The notes below the pieces were generated by a model. It ran no database searches. It saw nothing but the letters and a program-made list of their open reading frames with translations, and was not told the origin of the DNA. A DNA stretch of 64,000 nt, taken from assembly GCA_024734555.1 (NCBI GenBank), contig JANPWX010000448.1:459716-523715 (forward strand), written 5' to 3'. Positions 14,179 through 28,000 of this stretch are shown piece by piece. Source of the DNA: Trochalopteron elliotii (lineage: Eukaryota > Chordata > Aves > Passeriformes > Leiothrichidae). The translations under genes and the position numbers were made by a program. Numbering within the stretch: the stretch's first letter is position 1; the number at the start of each line of letters is the position of its first letter.

Positions 14179-16686
14179 TCAGACTTTCTCAGGTGTGTGC
14201 CCAAGGACCCACCTTCACTGAGAAGGAGTGAGAATCTACTTGAATAAAACCAGAAATAGAGCAGGTTCCTTTGCCAAGCATGGCCACAGGCCAGTGCTTG
14301 TGCCACCAGGACAAAAGAGGCCAATTCCCAGGCACAGCCACCAGGACTGGGGGTTGTAATGATTTGGCTGCTCCCACGGCAGGCTCCAGCCTTGTGGAGG
14401 AGTGTCAGGAATTGTGAATGATCCTCGTTCTCAACTGCTTTCCCTTGATTTGCATTTGCTTCCGAGCTGCTTAACCACGGGTAGATTATTTCAATTTTCC
14501 TGGTGAATAATGCATGAGGGTGTATAAGTGGATGTTCCTTGGCTGAGTGGGCTGCAGATTAGAAGTGTCAGCTCCTTTGCAGCATTAATGTGCATTTCTT
14601 TCTCAGGTTAAAGCTGGAGAGAACCTAGAGATGCTTTTTTTGGAGAACTCCTACAAGTGCCAAAATATTGGCAATGTTTGCTTTTTCTCTTCTTTTCCCC
14701 TTGACTACCTGTTATTTGAATGAAAAAGCCAGTTGCCAATTTTCCAGCACAAGCTTATTTTCCTTGGGACTCCCCCTCAAGATTTCAATGCCACATTGTT
14801 GTACCTGCTGCTTGAGCTTCCTGGAAACTATCAGGAACAGGAGTTTTGTTTTTGTTTTTTTTTTCTTTTAAATTTATTTCTCTGTCACTCCTGTCAACTC
14901 AGAACACTGATTCCTTCTGACTCCTTCTTCTTGCTCTCTAATATGTCCCAGAGGGATAATCTGGAGTATCCTTCCCTGCTCTAGCAGCCTTGGGGCACAG
15001 ACAGAGGCAGTTCTTTTGTGTAACATGTGGAATGTTTCATGGAGGTAGAGCTGAACACGTTAAATGCTGTAATAATTGAAATAACATTTCAACCCACCAT
15101 GATCCACTTATTAGAAAAACCTCTGCAAATTTTTCCTTTATTAATTTATTAGGGGACATTTAAGTATCTTACTGTGTTCTTGTTTCAGTCCTGGATTATG
15201 CAGATATTTTCTTCTTTTTCAACTTAGTGGAGAAATACCCTTTGATGCTCCAGATTTCTAGAAACTTAAAGCACAACAGTTGTCCTTGTTTGCTTGTGGT
15301 TAGTCTTGTATTTATAGGGCATTTATTCAAGATCATAATTGGATCCCTAAAATATCAAATGTCTGAAACTTATGGGCCTTTCTAAACAAAATATTTAATT
15401 AGAATGGCGAAATGTGAAACCTTCCAGGGCTGTTTTAAACATAATAAGTACTTTAGATAATGCTGTTCAATATGAGAGTCCTGTGGGAGTGTGGTTAAAA
15501 AGAGCTTCCTAAAATATGGAATCATGCCACTGAACAAAACAGTCTTCTAAACCAGAACTCTTCCAAACTCCCCAACTGTAACAATATCCCTTGGAATTAC
15601 AGACATCCAGACATGAACTGCAGCAAAGTATATTGTAAAATAATGCTTTCAAACTCAGCTTAGCCTGATGTTTTATAAGATAAGAGATTGAAGGTGAGTG
15701 AAGCTGTAAGGACTGCATAGTAAACAAGGCACTGAGTTGTGCAGCTGCCTAAAAAGCAGATACAGATTAATAGCTACAATAACAGAATGCAATAAATATT
15801 TAAAACCAGTCCAACAAGTGTTTTGTGAACTTCTTATGGCATTTGATGCTGAAAATTGCAGGGAAAATCCTCAGGCTGTTTTCAGGTTGTAAAATACGAA
15901 TTCTCCAAACCCAACCAAAGAATAACAGAGAGGAAACAGGGAAATCATGTTGAGGTTGTGATTTAAGTTTGAAATAATTCCAGCACGTGCTTTGCGAGCT
16001 CTTTTTGTGCCAGTGTTGCTGCACTGCCAGGGCAGGGGTGTCTTGTCCCCCACTGCAGATGTTGGTCCCTAACCTGCACATTTGTCACTCAAAGCAGTGC
16101 TTCTTTGCTCCAGGTATATCACTAAGATATTCCAGGCTTCCAAGTCCTGTGCCACCTTCCTGTGCCAGCCTTAATCCCATTTAATGCTCTTCCCTACCTT
16201 CCAGTCCCTCATCATTTCCTCATTTCATGCTCAGAGTGACAGGGACAGCAGAGCAGGAGGAACTAAGGGGAAGTGAAGTTTCTTCCTCATCTCCTCTAAA
16301 TGTTTGTTCTGTCCACTTCTGCATTTTCAAATCATGCCATCAGAAGAGCTTTGCTTTTATGGCTTTCTGTTTTCAAATACTCCCCTTAACATGGAATTCT
16401 GACACCTAACTTCTTTTTGATGTTGCCTTCATTCCTTTGCCCTTCTTAAAGGATCCAGCTTCCCATATCCAAGTAGAAGTCCCTGGAACCCGTTGCTGTC
16501 AGGTAAGGGTTAAACCACAGTCATTTCTCTGTTTGGGGGCAGTAGTAGAAAGGTCTGATTTTGGTGCTCTTGTTCCTGGTAAAGGTAAAACAAAGACACA
16601 TGGAATACTTCAGGAGCTTTCCCAAAAGGAAAGGCTTCACAGACCCATAATCTGTTGACTTGAGCTGAACTTGGTGGTGAGTAAAG

Positions 16687-16895
16687 AGAATTTCTAGGAA
16701 GAAATTCTTCCCTATGAGGGTAGTGGGGCCCTGGGCACCTGTGGCTGTCCCTGGATCCCTGGAAGTGTCCAAGGCCAGCTTGGATGGGGCTTGGAGCAAC
16801 CTGGGCTTATTGAAGGTGTCTCTGCCCATGGCAAGGGGATGGAACAAGATGATCTTGAAGATTCCTTCCAACCCAAGCCATTCTATGATTCTATT
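16687..16895 (+). mobile_element. CR1 LINE fragment (3' end)
   Basis: This shows the ordered landmarks of the avian CR1 3' end: GGAAGAAATTCTTCCCT, then GTGGCTGTCCCTGGATCCCT, GAAGTGTCCAAGGCCAGCTT, GAACAAGATGATCTTGAAGA, CCTTCCAACCCAAGCCATTC and the terminal TTCTATGATTCTATT octamer-like repeat. The lack of a poly(A) tail and the ATTCTATG-type end are typical of CR1. It is strongly 5'-truncated, with no reverse transcriptase region, and lies on the same strand as SHANK2. Confidence 0.93.
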
Positions 16896-17051
16896 AAAAA
16901 TTTCGGGCTGAGAATGGCTCCAAACTCCACATTTGGCTTTGAGAACCTTGACTAGATGGATGTAATAAAGTGGTTTTAGTATATTCATTATGATTAATAG
17001 AACAATCTTCCTAAAATGTTTTATATTGCACCAATATATACAAAATAATTT

Positions 17052-17120
17052 ATCTCAAGAAGTGATTAAATGCTGCAAGACCCCAGTCCCTGTGCCTAAA
17101 GGACTGTAACTTCTTGAGAT
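17052..17120. other. Inverted repeat with nested stem
   Basis: ATCTCAAGAAGT (17052-17063) and its exact reverse complement ACTTCTTGAGAT (17109-17120) are separated by 45 bases. Inside the loop, CAGTCC (17084-17089) pairs with GGACTG (17101-17106). Transcribed, this could fold as a 69-nt hairpin with a large asymmetric internal loop. No gene family is recognised. Confidence 0.6.
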
Positions 17121-20100
17121 GTTTGAATGTAAACACTCTATTATTTTAAAAGTGGTGTTACTGTGAGGAGTACTGGATATTTAGATTGTCAAGGAAAAAG
17201 AATGCAGTTGAGCACCTTGTCTCCCAGTTTTCTTGCAGATGATACCTCAACAAGGATTCTGTGTGCAGGTAGGCTGCTCCATGTGGTCCTACCTTCCTTT
17301 TTATTTGGCAAAACCAGTGAATGTGTGTAGCTGTGGTTAGAAAACTTCTGCATAAAAAAGGGAATGTTTTGTTTCCATGAATACAGATAGGATTTTTTTT
17401 TCCAGGCTCTTTTAATGGAAATGGTTATTGCTTAATATACAGATTTATTTTACGTTGTTTCACTCTATTGATGTTTTAATGTGATTTGCAACGACTCCAA
17501 ATTTCACTGAACACTGTAGGCTGGAATTCTTTTTAATTCGTAAAAAAAACCCCTCCTTATTTTTTCATCAAAGTCAACAGAATTTGGGCATTTTGGTCAT
17601 CCCAGCTTTGGAATTTAATTGAGCCAATGGTCTTGATGCTGCTCTGGCTTTTGCAAGGTGTCTGCACGAGCCATGCAGAATTCCAGGGAAGATGGCTGTA
17701 GAATATACAGACTCAAATTTATTCCTGTAAAATGTTTATCAAGAACAGTTTAGATGAGGAAAGCTTACATAAGGAATTCCTGTGGTATACCTACAGCAAG
17801 CCCACTTTTCCATGGACATGTGTCTGGACGTCTGGGAATGTACATATCCATTTTTCATGGTGCAGTAAGTGACAGAAGCCACTTTAGAGTAATTAAGTTT
17901 TCAATACTTGGAAGAAAATCCTTCCAATTCTCTAGAAAAGAACAGGAAATCTGAGATTTTTCAGGGTGCTGAGTATAATCAAAAGCACAAAGGGAATGTT
18001 AAACATACTTTGTGTTGTTTTAGAGGTATTTGTGCTTCTGGCACTTTAAATCTACTGTATCACTTTGTGGATGTGAGTTCCAGAAGTGAATGGGACTGAG
18101 TGTTTGATTCTGGAACAAAGGAATTCTTTCCAGAATTTAAATGCTTGTTGGAGCATCAAAAGCCCCACTCAGAGTTCTCTTACAACCCAAATAAACTTCT
18201 AAAATCAGCAGGGATGGATTAACCAGTATATCTTTCATCATGAGTGTAAGACATGATTCAGGTTCCTTGTTTTGCTTGTGCTTGTACAGTAAATTTTAGT
18301 GGAATAAATCATACGTGATAACTGTTGTGTATTATAGTTTAATTTGCTTCTCTATTGTTTGGAGATAAGTCAGTTAAACTGGGGAGAGATACTCAGTTAG
18401 AAAAAAATTAATTATTACCACTTGTGACTGTTATGCCTGAAAGAAATAATTTCTCAGTGTGTAGTTCCATGTTGCTATAGGAAATTGTCAGGATGTAGAT
18501 TCCTTTGGGCTGGTGTTCATGAAGAGTGACAGTGCCTGGAAACTCCAGTATTGATAGGGCTGACAGCTTTTAATTTGCCTCTGCAGCCTTGACCCACTCA
18601 AAGCTGTTCAGATATTTCACATAGCACCTTTCTTGATTTTGGAGAAAGTGATGGCAGCCTGGAGAAGAGTTTGGTGAAGTCGGTGTTTTAATGAAAATAT
18701 TTCAGTTTGTCCACCCTCTGAATTCCTGTGCAGTGTCCTCTGCTCTTTGCCCAAGGTGGGAGGCTGTTCTCCATCCTGGAGTCCTGGTGGTGAATCCCCA
18801 ATCTCCTGCAACTGTATGCTCATGGTTCCCCTTAGGACTTCCCTCTCCAGTCCTCCCCAATGTATTTTCAATGCATTTAATGTTATTTCAACCAAAGTGG
18901 TGCTGTGCTGTAACAGGAATGTTTGCAGCCTTGCCCCCGAGCCCCACCTCAGTTGAAGGAAGTTTTCCGTGCTGTTTGATTAGGTTTTGTGTTTCTTGGT
19001 TTAAAATTATAATGCAGTGGCCTTGGAGATTTTTTAAAATTTTTATTCAAACTGTGGCAAAATGAGGAATTACAGGTTGTCAGAATCAAATTGTGCTGCT
19101 TTTCCTGCCATGGTTACAGGCTTTGTAAAGAATGTATAGGTGTACCTGTTCTGGTTTTATTAGAAGCTGGAAATTATCTTGAGGACTGCTTAGCTCTGCT
19201 TAGTTTTATGACATTTTTCTCTTCTTGTCAGAAGCTGCCATGGCAATTGCTTAACAAGGAATTAAAATCTCAGGGGTTCCTAATTCTGCTCCATCTTTAA
19301 TGGATAAATTGTTCATAAACACACAGTATGTGGCATCACCTTTCATCATAAAAAAAGGCACTGAGAGCTGATATAGTTCTTAAAAGGGTGAATTTGCAGA
19401 GGAATTCATACAAAATATTGAAAATGAAAAACACAAAACAGGTTAGAAAACCAATCTGCAAAACTGCTGGTCCTGCTTCCACTAATTGATATTTGTTTGC
19501 CAGCTCTGAGCTGATCTAGGCTTGACTTGTCTGGTGGTTTAGCACTTCCCTGAGCCCAGCAAGCTCTCAGATGAGCCCTCCCTGTCTCAGGACACAGAGT
19601 GATGAACTGTGCCCCTGTCCCAGGCATCCCTGGCTGATGGAATGTGAGACCCTCCTGGGGGGGCTCTGGTTTAATTAGCACAGCTTTGAGTCAGCCCCCA
19701 AAGGAAGGAGCACAGCACTTGCCTGAAGTGGATTTTGAACCCTTCTTTTTCCGTGCCCATGTGCCAGGAATTGTAACAAATGGGAGGAGAAGGATGAGCC
19801 TGGCAGGAACCAATGGAGGCAGAGTTTCATAAGGCAGCATTTGGCCCCACTGAGGCTGGGGAGTCACAAATCCTGCTCAGTTATTGAAAACAAGTGACAG
19901 CTTTCCACTAACGGCTTCCAAGCTGTGAGGAGCCTCCTGCATTTTCAGGAGCTCCTCCCTGGGAGTGAGGGAGGTTACACCAGGACACATCTTTTGATAT
20001 CCTGTGACATTATGCAATGCACCCATCACCTTGCATCATCATTGAAGTGCTGTTTGGATCACGTCTTTGCCTTGCATTAAAGCTTAATGACAAAACATTT

Positions 20101-23100
20101 GAAATCGTACCGTGAGAACACACTGATTCCTACCAGCCTTCCTTCTCTACTGGTTTGAAGAGCTTGGCTAAATAGAGATGGACACATTTCATCTTGGCTT
20201 TTTTTTTTAATCTTTTTAATCTTCTCAGTGTTTATTTTTCAGAATTTAGGTGGAGGAATAAGATTTCCTAAAGAGCTGGAGTAGTACAACAGCCAGTTGA
20301 ATCTTATTTTTCTTTCTTACTCTCATCCTACAGAGTTTTGCGTGGGTGTTTGCATCCTGTTTAGCCTTCCATCTCTCATTTCAGTTTTCCTTTGGGACAC
20401 TTTTTGCACATTCCAGTGCCCCTCATTGTTTGAACTCTAAATCAGTAACATTTTGATGCCATGGAAAAACATAATAGGATTACCAAATTAAAAGAAAAGA
20501 TTAAATTTTAAAATATTTTTACATGGTAGTCCTTTTATGCTTTAATGGAGACAATGTTCAGGACAGCATCCAAGCTCCCAGGTGATCACAGCAAGTCACA
20601 GGGTGCTTTGGTACAAATTCTCCTTCTGTGGGGTTTTTTTTTGCCACTGCTTTGGTGGCTTTTTACTCCACTCTGTGTTTCTCTCCATGTTAGCTTCTGT
20701 GTAATGCCTGTGGGGAATTTCAGCAGTGACTTAAACAGTGAAACAGCATCAGTGAATTATTTAAAATAGGTATAGTCACTTTAGTGTGATTTAATAATTA
20801 AAAAACCCTTTTAAAGACAAAGTCAGCTCCACAGAGAGCTGGGGTAAAGAACTGAGAACCTTTGTGGGAGAGCTGGTGGCTGTGGCCAAGAGCCCTGAAA
20901 TTTATGGATTACCACAAAATTTTCACCTCTGACAGCTACAGGAAGATCCTCTCAAGTGAAAGTCTCTGGTGGCTTGTTTACTTTCTTATTACTCAGTAAA
21001 TTCAGACATAAATTATCATTGCACCTTCAGACTGTTAAAACAATACCCCCTTCTTCTTTTCATCACTCTCTTCCAGGTAATTGTTTAATGATGTAAATTA
21101 ATAACTTGAATTTGTAATTTTAAATAAGGAAATATTGTTAAAAACCCAAGCTTTCTATATAAAATGTGGAATTTTCTTGCTGTGGACACGCACACACATC
21201 TGGAGTTGGAAAAGCCTCTGGCTAGCATTTTATTTTCCTCATCCATAGGTATAAATCTCTGAGAAAACCAGTGTAAATTGGGATGTTAGCTTTGGATTAC
21301 AAACAGCTTCATTTAGGGAACCACGCAGAGAAAGGTATTGCCTGAGGAGGTAAAAATATTTTATTTCCCTGAGAAAACAAAGTGGTTGCTATGGGACAGA
21401 AAATGATCTAATGATGGCTTTCACAGAGACATGCAACTGGACAGAATTAGAATATTCAAACCACAGTGGGCAAAAATGTTGGTTTTTCCAGGATGTATTT
21501 GTGGAAGATTTTTCTTAGTGAGGGTCTGGATACTTTGAAGAAAAATGAAGAAGTGGGTTTTTTCCCATAGGGTATAATTTAATTGGTTGTTTTTTTGTTG
21601 GGTTTTTTTTTTTCTTTCCAGTCTTCCTACAATATTCTACAAATGAAACATTTTTATTTAGTCCAGCTGGTTTTAAATACATATGGAGAGAATCCCAGGC
21701 CTTCTGAGTGCTGAATGATGATGCTTTGAGGAGTCACCAAGTACAAATAATGCAGGGGGGTTTTGTGTGTGTAGCAATATAATGAAAAATCTAAGCAATG
21801 ACTAAAACTAATGAATTTAACTACAATTAAGCACCATGTGATGAAAGGCATAGAAATGCCAGATCTGTACAGGTATTTGCTGTCTAATGCTGTAAAAAGG
21901 TACATTTTAGAATGTTTGGGGTTTTAAAACTGGTGTTAAGCCTGTGCTGCAGTGAAGTTTATCTTTCAGAATTCAATTAAATGGACCTAGAAAACTCCTT
22001 CAGTGGTGAATCCAGAAATCACACATGAGCCATGTTCCTTTTTGCTCCTTGGTCTGGGAATACACACAACTGTGCTTGCTGGATTTTGCTCTAGCACTAA
22101 AGTGCTTTTGTTACTTGCATGAATTACTTACCACTTGTACTCTTCTAAATATTTTAATGTCCTTCCCAGCTTATTAAGGACACTAATTTTTAATGCCTGT
22201 AGATTAGTAATGAGTAAGTGCCTTCCTAAAAAAATTACTCTGTTCTTGAAGGAAACAAAGCCTAGAGTTGTTTTATAATACTTGTTCTCGTTCCTTTCAT
22301 CACTTTATTCCCCATACTTTCTCGAGGACCTTAGAGGTCTTTATTATCCAAAGAAATTTCTGCTGTGGTCATGCTTGAAGGTCCCACTAGCTGTGTGTGC
22401 CTTGCATGACTGCATGCAAAAATTGCTGCTTTAGATCATCCTGCTTGTGGCATGAATAGCTGAGGATGTCCTCTTGCAGTGTGATCAGCCTGCTGGGATC
22501 CTCCCAAATTCCCTGGGAGCTCCCAGCATGTGATGTCAAGCTAGGTAAGTCCTCCTTGTGCTAGTTAAGAGCTTTTCCTCAGTGTGCTGTTTTGAAAAGC
22601 TCCTGAAGCCCACAGGCCAGGGACAGGGACCATTTGCTGTTGGGCACAATGGTGATTTCTGCCCCTGATGTGTGCCTGTGCCTGTTTGCTCAGAAATACC
22701 CATCTGTGATTATCACCATCAGTATTAAATTCCTGCCTTGTTTGGATTTCCTGTCTCCTTTTCCATTTATTTTCGTGTTGTTCAAAACTGTTCCCTAAAT
22801 TTTGCCTTAGATTCCTGTTGAACTACTTCAGCCCTCCCTCACAGTGTCCTTCCTCAGCTCCTTCATTTCTGGAGCAATGGTGTTGTTCTCCACCAGCCAG
22901 TTCCCTGAACTTTCTCCCCTTACACTACCTTTGGATGCAATTAAATGTTTATGGGGTCCATTCATCACTGCTGACACAGTCCCTAGACCCTGGGGTATCT
23001 TTTCTCCTCTGCTTTTCTCCTGTATGTGTTTGCATGTCCTTTCTTTGCAGAGCTCCCTGTTAGTGAAGATGTGTTTCTCACCTGGCATTAGCAGTGCTGT

Positions 23101-25040
23101 GTTGGGAGGTTTGTTCTGTCCCTGACTTTAGGCATCACCTGCTCTGGGTACGTACTGAAAATGCAGAATAATGAGAGATGTCAAGGTGTAAAAGCCAAGA
23201 AAATGATCCTAGCTAGGAGACAGCTGCTTCCCCCTCTCCTCTTTCCTGTAGTGGAGAGTGGCAGAAGAAATAAGAAAGATCAATTGGAATTACAAAGGTT
23301 TTCCCAGCCATAATAGTGCATAGCAACAAAATCCCTTAGAGTTCACCCTTTGAGGAACACAGATGAAGGTTAAAATTGGTCAGGGCGGCTCAGTTAGTGA
23401 GATTTGAAACCCAAATCTGCACTGAGGCAGAGTAAGGTGTTGGTCAAGGGAGAGAATCTGAGGTTTGTTTCTCGTGTTATTTACCACTCAGCAACACCTA
23501 TTTACAGATAAGACTGTCCACTCCTGGCAGTTTATGATCAGAAAATCTCCTGTAGTCTCTTCTAGTTATCCTACAAAAGTCCATTTCTCTGGTTCTAGAG
23601 CAGTCCTGGCTTGCATCCTTCATATGGTTTATTTATTTCCTGACTAAAATTCCAGCCCCTTGAGAGTCCAGAGCAATAAAATAAATCACCTTTACTGGGG
23701 CTGGGATTTAAACATCTGTGTCTTTCCCTTTATTCATTACTTAACAAGCCATAGAATAAGAGGTGCCTCTGTCCCAGTGTCAGAACTGTGTGACTCTCAC
23801 TGGATCCTCACAGCCTTTCCTTTTCATCATCTCTCCTACATAAATGTAAATCACAGTTTACTCCTGCATCTTCACTATTTCCTGCATTGCTTTTGGCTGC
23901 TGGATGGTTTGATTAACCCTTTAACTGGTGTTCAGACCCTGAGTGAGATTTCAGGGGTTGCACTTCCCTCCCTGGTGCAGCACTGGGGCAGTGCTGCTTC
24001 CTGCCTTGTGTGCTACTGACAGGCTCTTCCCTGAGTCACTGATTTGACAGCAGTGACCCATCTGCACTTGCTCCACTGGAAACTCCTCCAGATTATATCT
24101 TCCAGATTTGCTGGGAACCACTGGAGTTTGTGTATTTTCTTCCTGTCTTCTAGTCCTTCCACCTCCACTTATACTTTATTTCTTGATCTCAGATGTGTCC
24201 TGTGAGCCCCCTTTATTTCTTCTCCTTTTGTGCTAATGGTTCCTTTGATGTTCCTTCCCAACATAAAGTGAAGCATGGTCTTAGCCAGGGGGACTTAGGG
24301 TGAGTCATCTCTAAATTTCTTGCCAAATCCTTGGCCAGGAAAGATATGTTAAAACTCTATGGAAAACTTACTTGAGAGAATTCTACAGAAGTATCCCATA
24401 GCTTTTCAATTTCCATATATTCTGTTTTACCACCCTCCACCAGTCATCACCCAGCTGAGGGAATGCCTTTAGGCTTTTCCTGACCCCCACTGGGAACTCG
24501 GCACAGGGAATGAGAATAATCTCAGACTGTGTTTCTGTCCCCTGTTGTAACAGAGGTGTCCTGGGGACTGTGGTCACTTCTCTGTTGTTTCTAGCAGTGG
24601 TTCCTCAGAAGCCAGAGCTGCTGGGAATGGCTGCAGGATTGTTCCCAGTTCTGGTGTCCACTGGTGGAGCTGAGGACTGGGTATTTCCTTTGGTTTAAGA
24701 ATCTAGCAAACTATATTACAAGTGATTTGAATTCACTTCTCAGCTGAAGCTTCTTAATGTAATATCTGAAATGCATATTTGATGTCACCCTGTTTTCTGT
24801 CCTATCCACCTTTTTCTCTGGATACACAGTGTATTCTTCATGCACTTATTTTTGTTTATAAAGATGCACGGTTCATTCCTGAAACATTTCATGCCTGAAT
24901 TGTGCCTTGAATTTGTGAGTGCAGTCATCATCTTAATTTAGATGTGCTTCTGTAGATGGCCACAGACTGGATCCTAGGTGGCTGATGCCAAATGATCCTT
25001 CCTCCAATGAAAGTGCTGCTGGACACATGGAATAGTCACA

Positions 25041-25068
25041 CACGTGTCACCACGTGTACAGGTGACAC
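25041..25068. promoter_or_regulatory. Two CACGTG E-boxes overlapping a perfect 8-bp hairpin
   Basis: CACGTG occurs at 25041-25046 and 25051-25056. GTGTCACC (25044-25051) is the exact reverse complement of GGTGACAC (25061-25068), with a nine-base loop. CACGTG is the canonical site for bHLH factors such as USF, MYC/MAX and CLOCK/BMAL1. In AT-rich, CpG-poor intron two such sites ten bases apart are unexpected, but any function is inference. Confidence 0.35.
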
Positions 25069-28000
25069 CAAAGTGAGAATGATTCCTCTCCTAAACACAC
25101 TCTGCAGCTACTCAGAAACATCAAGAATCTGCATCTGAGATGCTGTGACTTAGTAGAGAGCAACATAATGCAGTTCCCATATTCATACAGTTCCTCTCCT
25201 TTCTCCGATCCCATTCTTTTTTGGGGATGTGCATTAGCACTATTTGCATCACTTCTTGTTGGGAAGAAAACAGAGTTATTTTGAAACTTGAACACGGAAG
25301 TCAAATTTCATTGTAGTAGTCATGATGTCCGGGGGTGGGACTGCCAAATAATATCCAGAACTCTTCTCTTTTCTTAGTAATGTCTTGGATGTCAGCCATG
25401 CATTTTCCACTGAATTAATGAACAGCAGATCTATGCCAGGAACATAAGAATAGATGGCACTGCTTCTGAAATAGTTTGTACATAAAATTACTTCTTGATG
25501 ATGGGTTTAAAGCCTGCACCTTCTTTATTCTTTCAATTGATCTTGTTTACCTGTTCTGACTTACTAACCTATTTAACAACAGTCCTTTTTTTGTATTCTT
25601 CTTACATAAAATCTAAACCCAGCTGTCAGCACAAAACATAATCTGCTAGAAGCATCAAGAAACAGGATGGAGGAAAAGAAGTCTTCCCTCAGCATCTTCA
25701 AATATTGCAAAACACACGTGATGTCATGAAGCAGAAGTGGGGATAGTATTGTGACATCACTTAAATCATTAATCCACCTCAAAACCCCTTCAGTGAGCAA
25801 GCTTTCCTTTCTCAATGGGACTCAGCACTGAGAACATTATAAATGCTGCAAACACCTACATATTTGTACAGAGATAACCCCCTGCTTCAGCGGATACAGG
25901 CTTTTTTTATCCTTTCTTAGTTATACCAGCATGATTCATTAGCAGTTATTTTTGAGATGAAGAAATGTAGGCTACTAATACAATTTAAAATACTGTTATT
26001 TTAATGAATAACTCAGCAATGTTTTAGTTTCTATTTAACACCAAATGTCTAAATGGAGCTAAGGATAGCGAGACAATTATCAGCTTAAATTATTGGGTTT
26101 TATCTTTTAAAGATCCTGCTTAATAACATGACTTTGGATAGAGCTTGCAATACCCTGTTTAGAAGAGAAGATATTTTGGGGGGTGAATGGCTGTGCATCT
26201 CCCATCTTTAGCAGAAAAGGCAACTGGAAATTTGCGGTGGGAAAATCTCTGCTCAGGTAACCCAAATGTGCCTTTTCTCAGAAGTGTTAGTGTGAATTAC
26301 TTGGTTCTTAGGTCCATTTTGGAACTGAGATGATGAGAATAAGAGCAGAGGAAGAATTCTTGAAAGTCACTTAGGTAAGAGGGGAATAACTGTGCTGAGG
26401 ATCATGTGGGGTACCATAATGATGGGTCTCACTAGCTCCACGTTTGAGAAGCAAAATCCACAATCACAGAAGTGCTTTTTGCTTTCTACACTCACAACCC
26501 CCACCAGGATTCTCTCCCTAAATTCTCTTCTCACTCCTTGCAGATTCCTGGGCTTCAGGGAGGCTGCAGAGTCAATAATTCAGTTCTCTTGGTGCTTAGT
26601 TTCTGGCTTACCAATGCTTCTGCCAGGATAAAAACGGGCTCTGCTGTAAAATGAGAATGAAAGTGGCAATGCAGGTTTTTGTCATTAAATACCTCATAAA
26701 GTGGCAGTACCTGTGGGAAGCCAGCCAGCAGAGGGAAAAGCTCCCAGAGTTTAAATTCCTTTGCTGACATCTCAAGTACAGTTCTGTCTCCTCAGTAAAA
26801 TGGTGTATTCTTTGCTCCATGAAAGGATTCCCCTCAAAGGGCAATAACGCAGTAAAAATTTACAGTAATGTTGTACTTACTGCTTGATTGTTCCCTCCTC
26901 TCTCCACAATTAAACTTTGGGTTATTTCCACTGTTGTTATGCATTTAAATGTTGCAACCTCCCATGAATTTTTCTCTTCTAGATGCTGTTTTCCTGTGTC
27001 CAGCTCCTCTTCTATCCCCATCCATTTGTCTTGGTTGCCAGTTTTATGTAACTTTGCCATGACGTGGTATCTTCTAGAAATTCTCTCTCCTGGCCTACTC
27101 TTACATGTTGTTTATTTCCTGTTGAATCTGGGTGGCAGGAAGATTATCCTTAGGGAATTGGTGAGGGAAGCAGTGAAAGGCAAATGTAGCAATGAGAAGA
27201 AGGGAAAATGAGATTGAAAAGTGGCAGTGAAGGACTTAGATTTAGGAGTTGGAGAAGAAGGAGGAGCTGGAGCTAAATGAAAATATTCTGGATTTCTTTC
27301 TTTGCTGTTTTCTTATCCTACCTGCCTTGGCTACCTCACACTCATGCATGAACTTTAACATCTGACCAGTTATATATTTTGAAACTTCTACAAGAGTCCA
27401 ACCTTTTTTTTTTTTTCCCCATTGAGAGCAATATCCACTTTTCAGTTATGAAAATGGTGTTATTCTAAATAAAACTGACATGATCCACCAACACTTTCAG
27501 AAGCACAGATGCTTTGTCCCACTATTTACTAAAGAGGTTCACACTTAGATTAAAGCAGTGAAATCAAATCACTGAATAAAGCCTGGAACAACATAATGAT
27601 TTAAAGAATTCATGGAGAGCTTCTGGTAGGAAGAAAGTTACACCAAGGCAAAATTAGATTGTTTTCTGTCCATCACAGGACACGGATGCACTTTGTGCAA
27701 CCCAATATTGGTGCAACTCTTTTGCTGAGCATCTTGTGTGCTTTCATTTGTCCTTGTTCTCCTCTGCAACCACAAATTCAAGTGCTGCATCCGAGCCCCA
27801 TCAGTGTCAGACTTAGCAGAAGAGTCTTTGTTACAGGAGTCACCAGCCATGAAATTCTCTCTCTGAATGACACTGCTTTGTTATTATTTTTTTCTTTCCA
27901 GCATAAACTACGTGGGTTGGGGATATGCACAGCCCCCTGATGTTAGGTGATATTTTTTCCCAACTCTATGTATACATAATGCCAGGAATGAAAATAATTT

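Noticed and set aside
16521..16988. 155-codon minus-strand open frame
   Set aside because: Most of it is the antisense of a CR1 3' end. It has no domain and no splice context.
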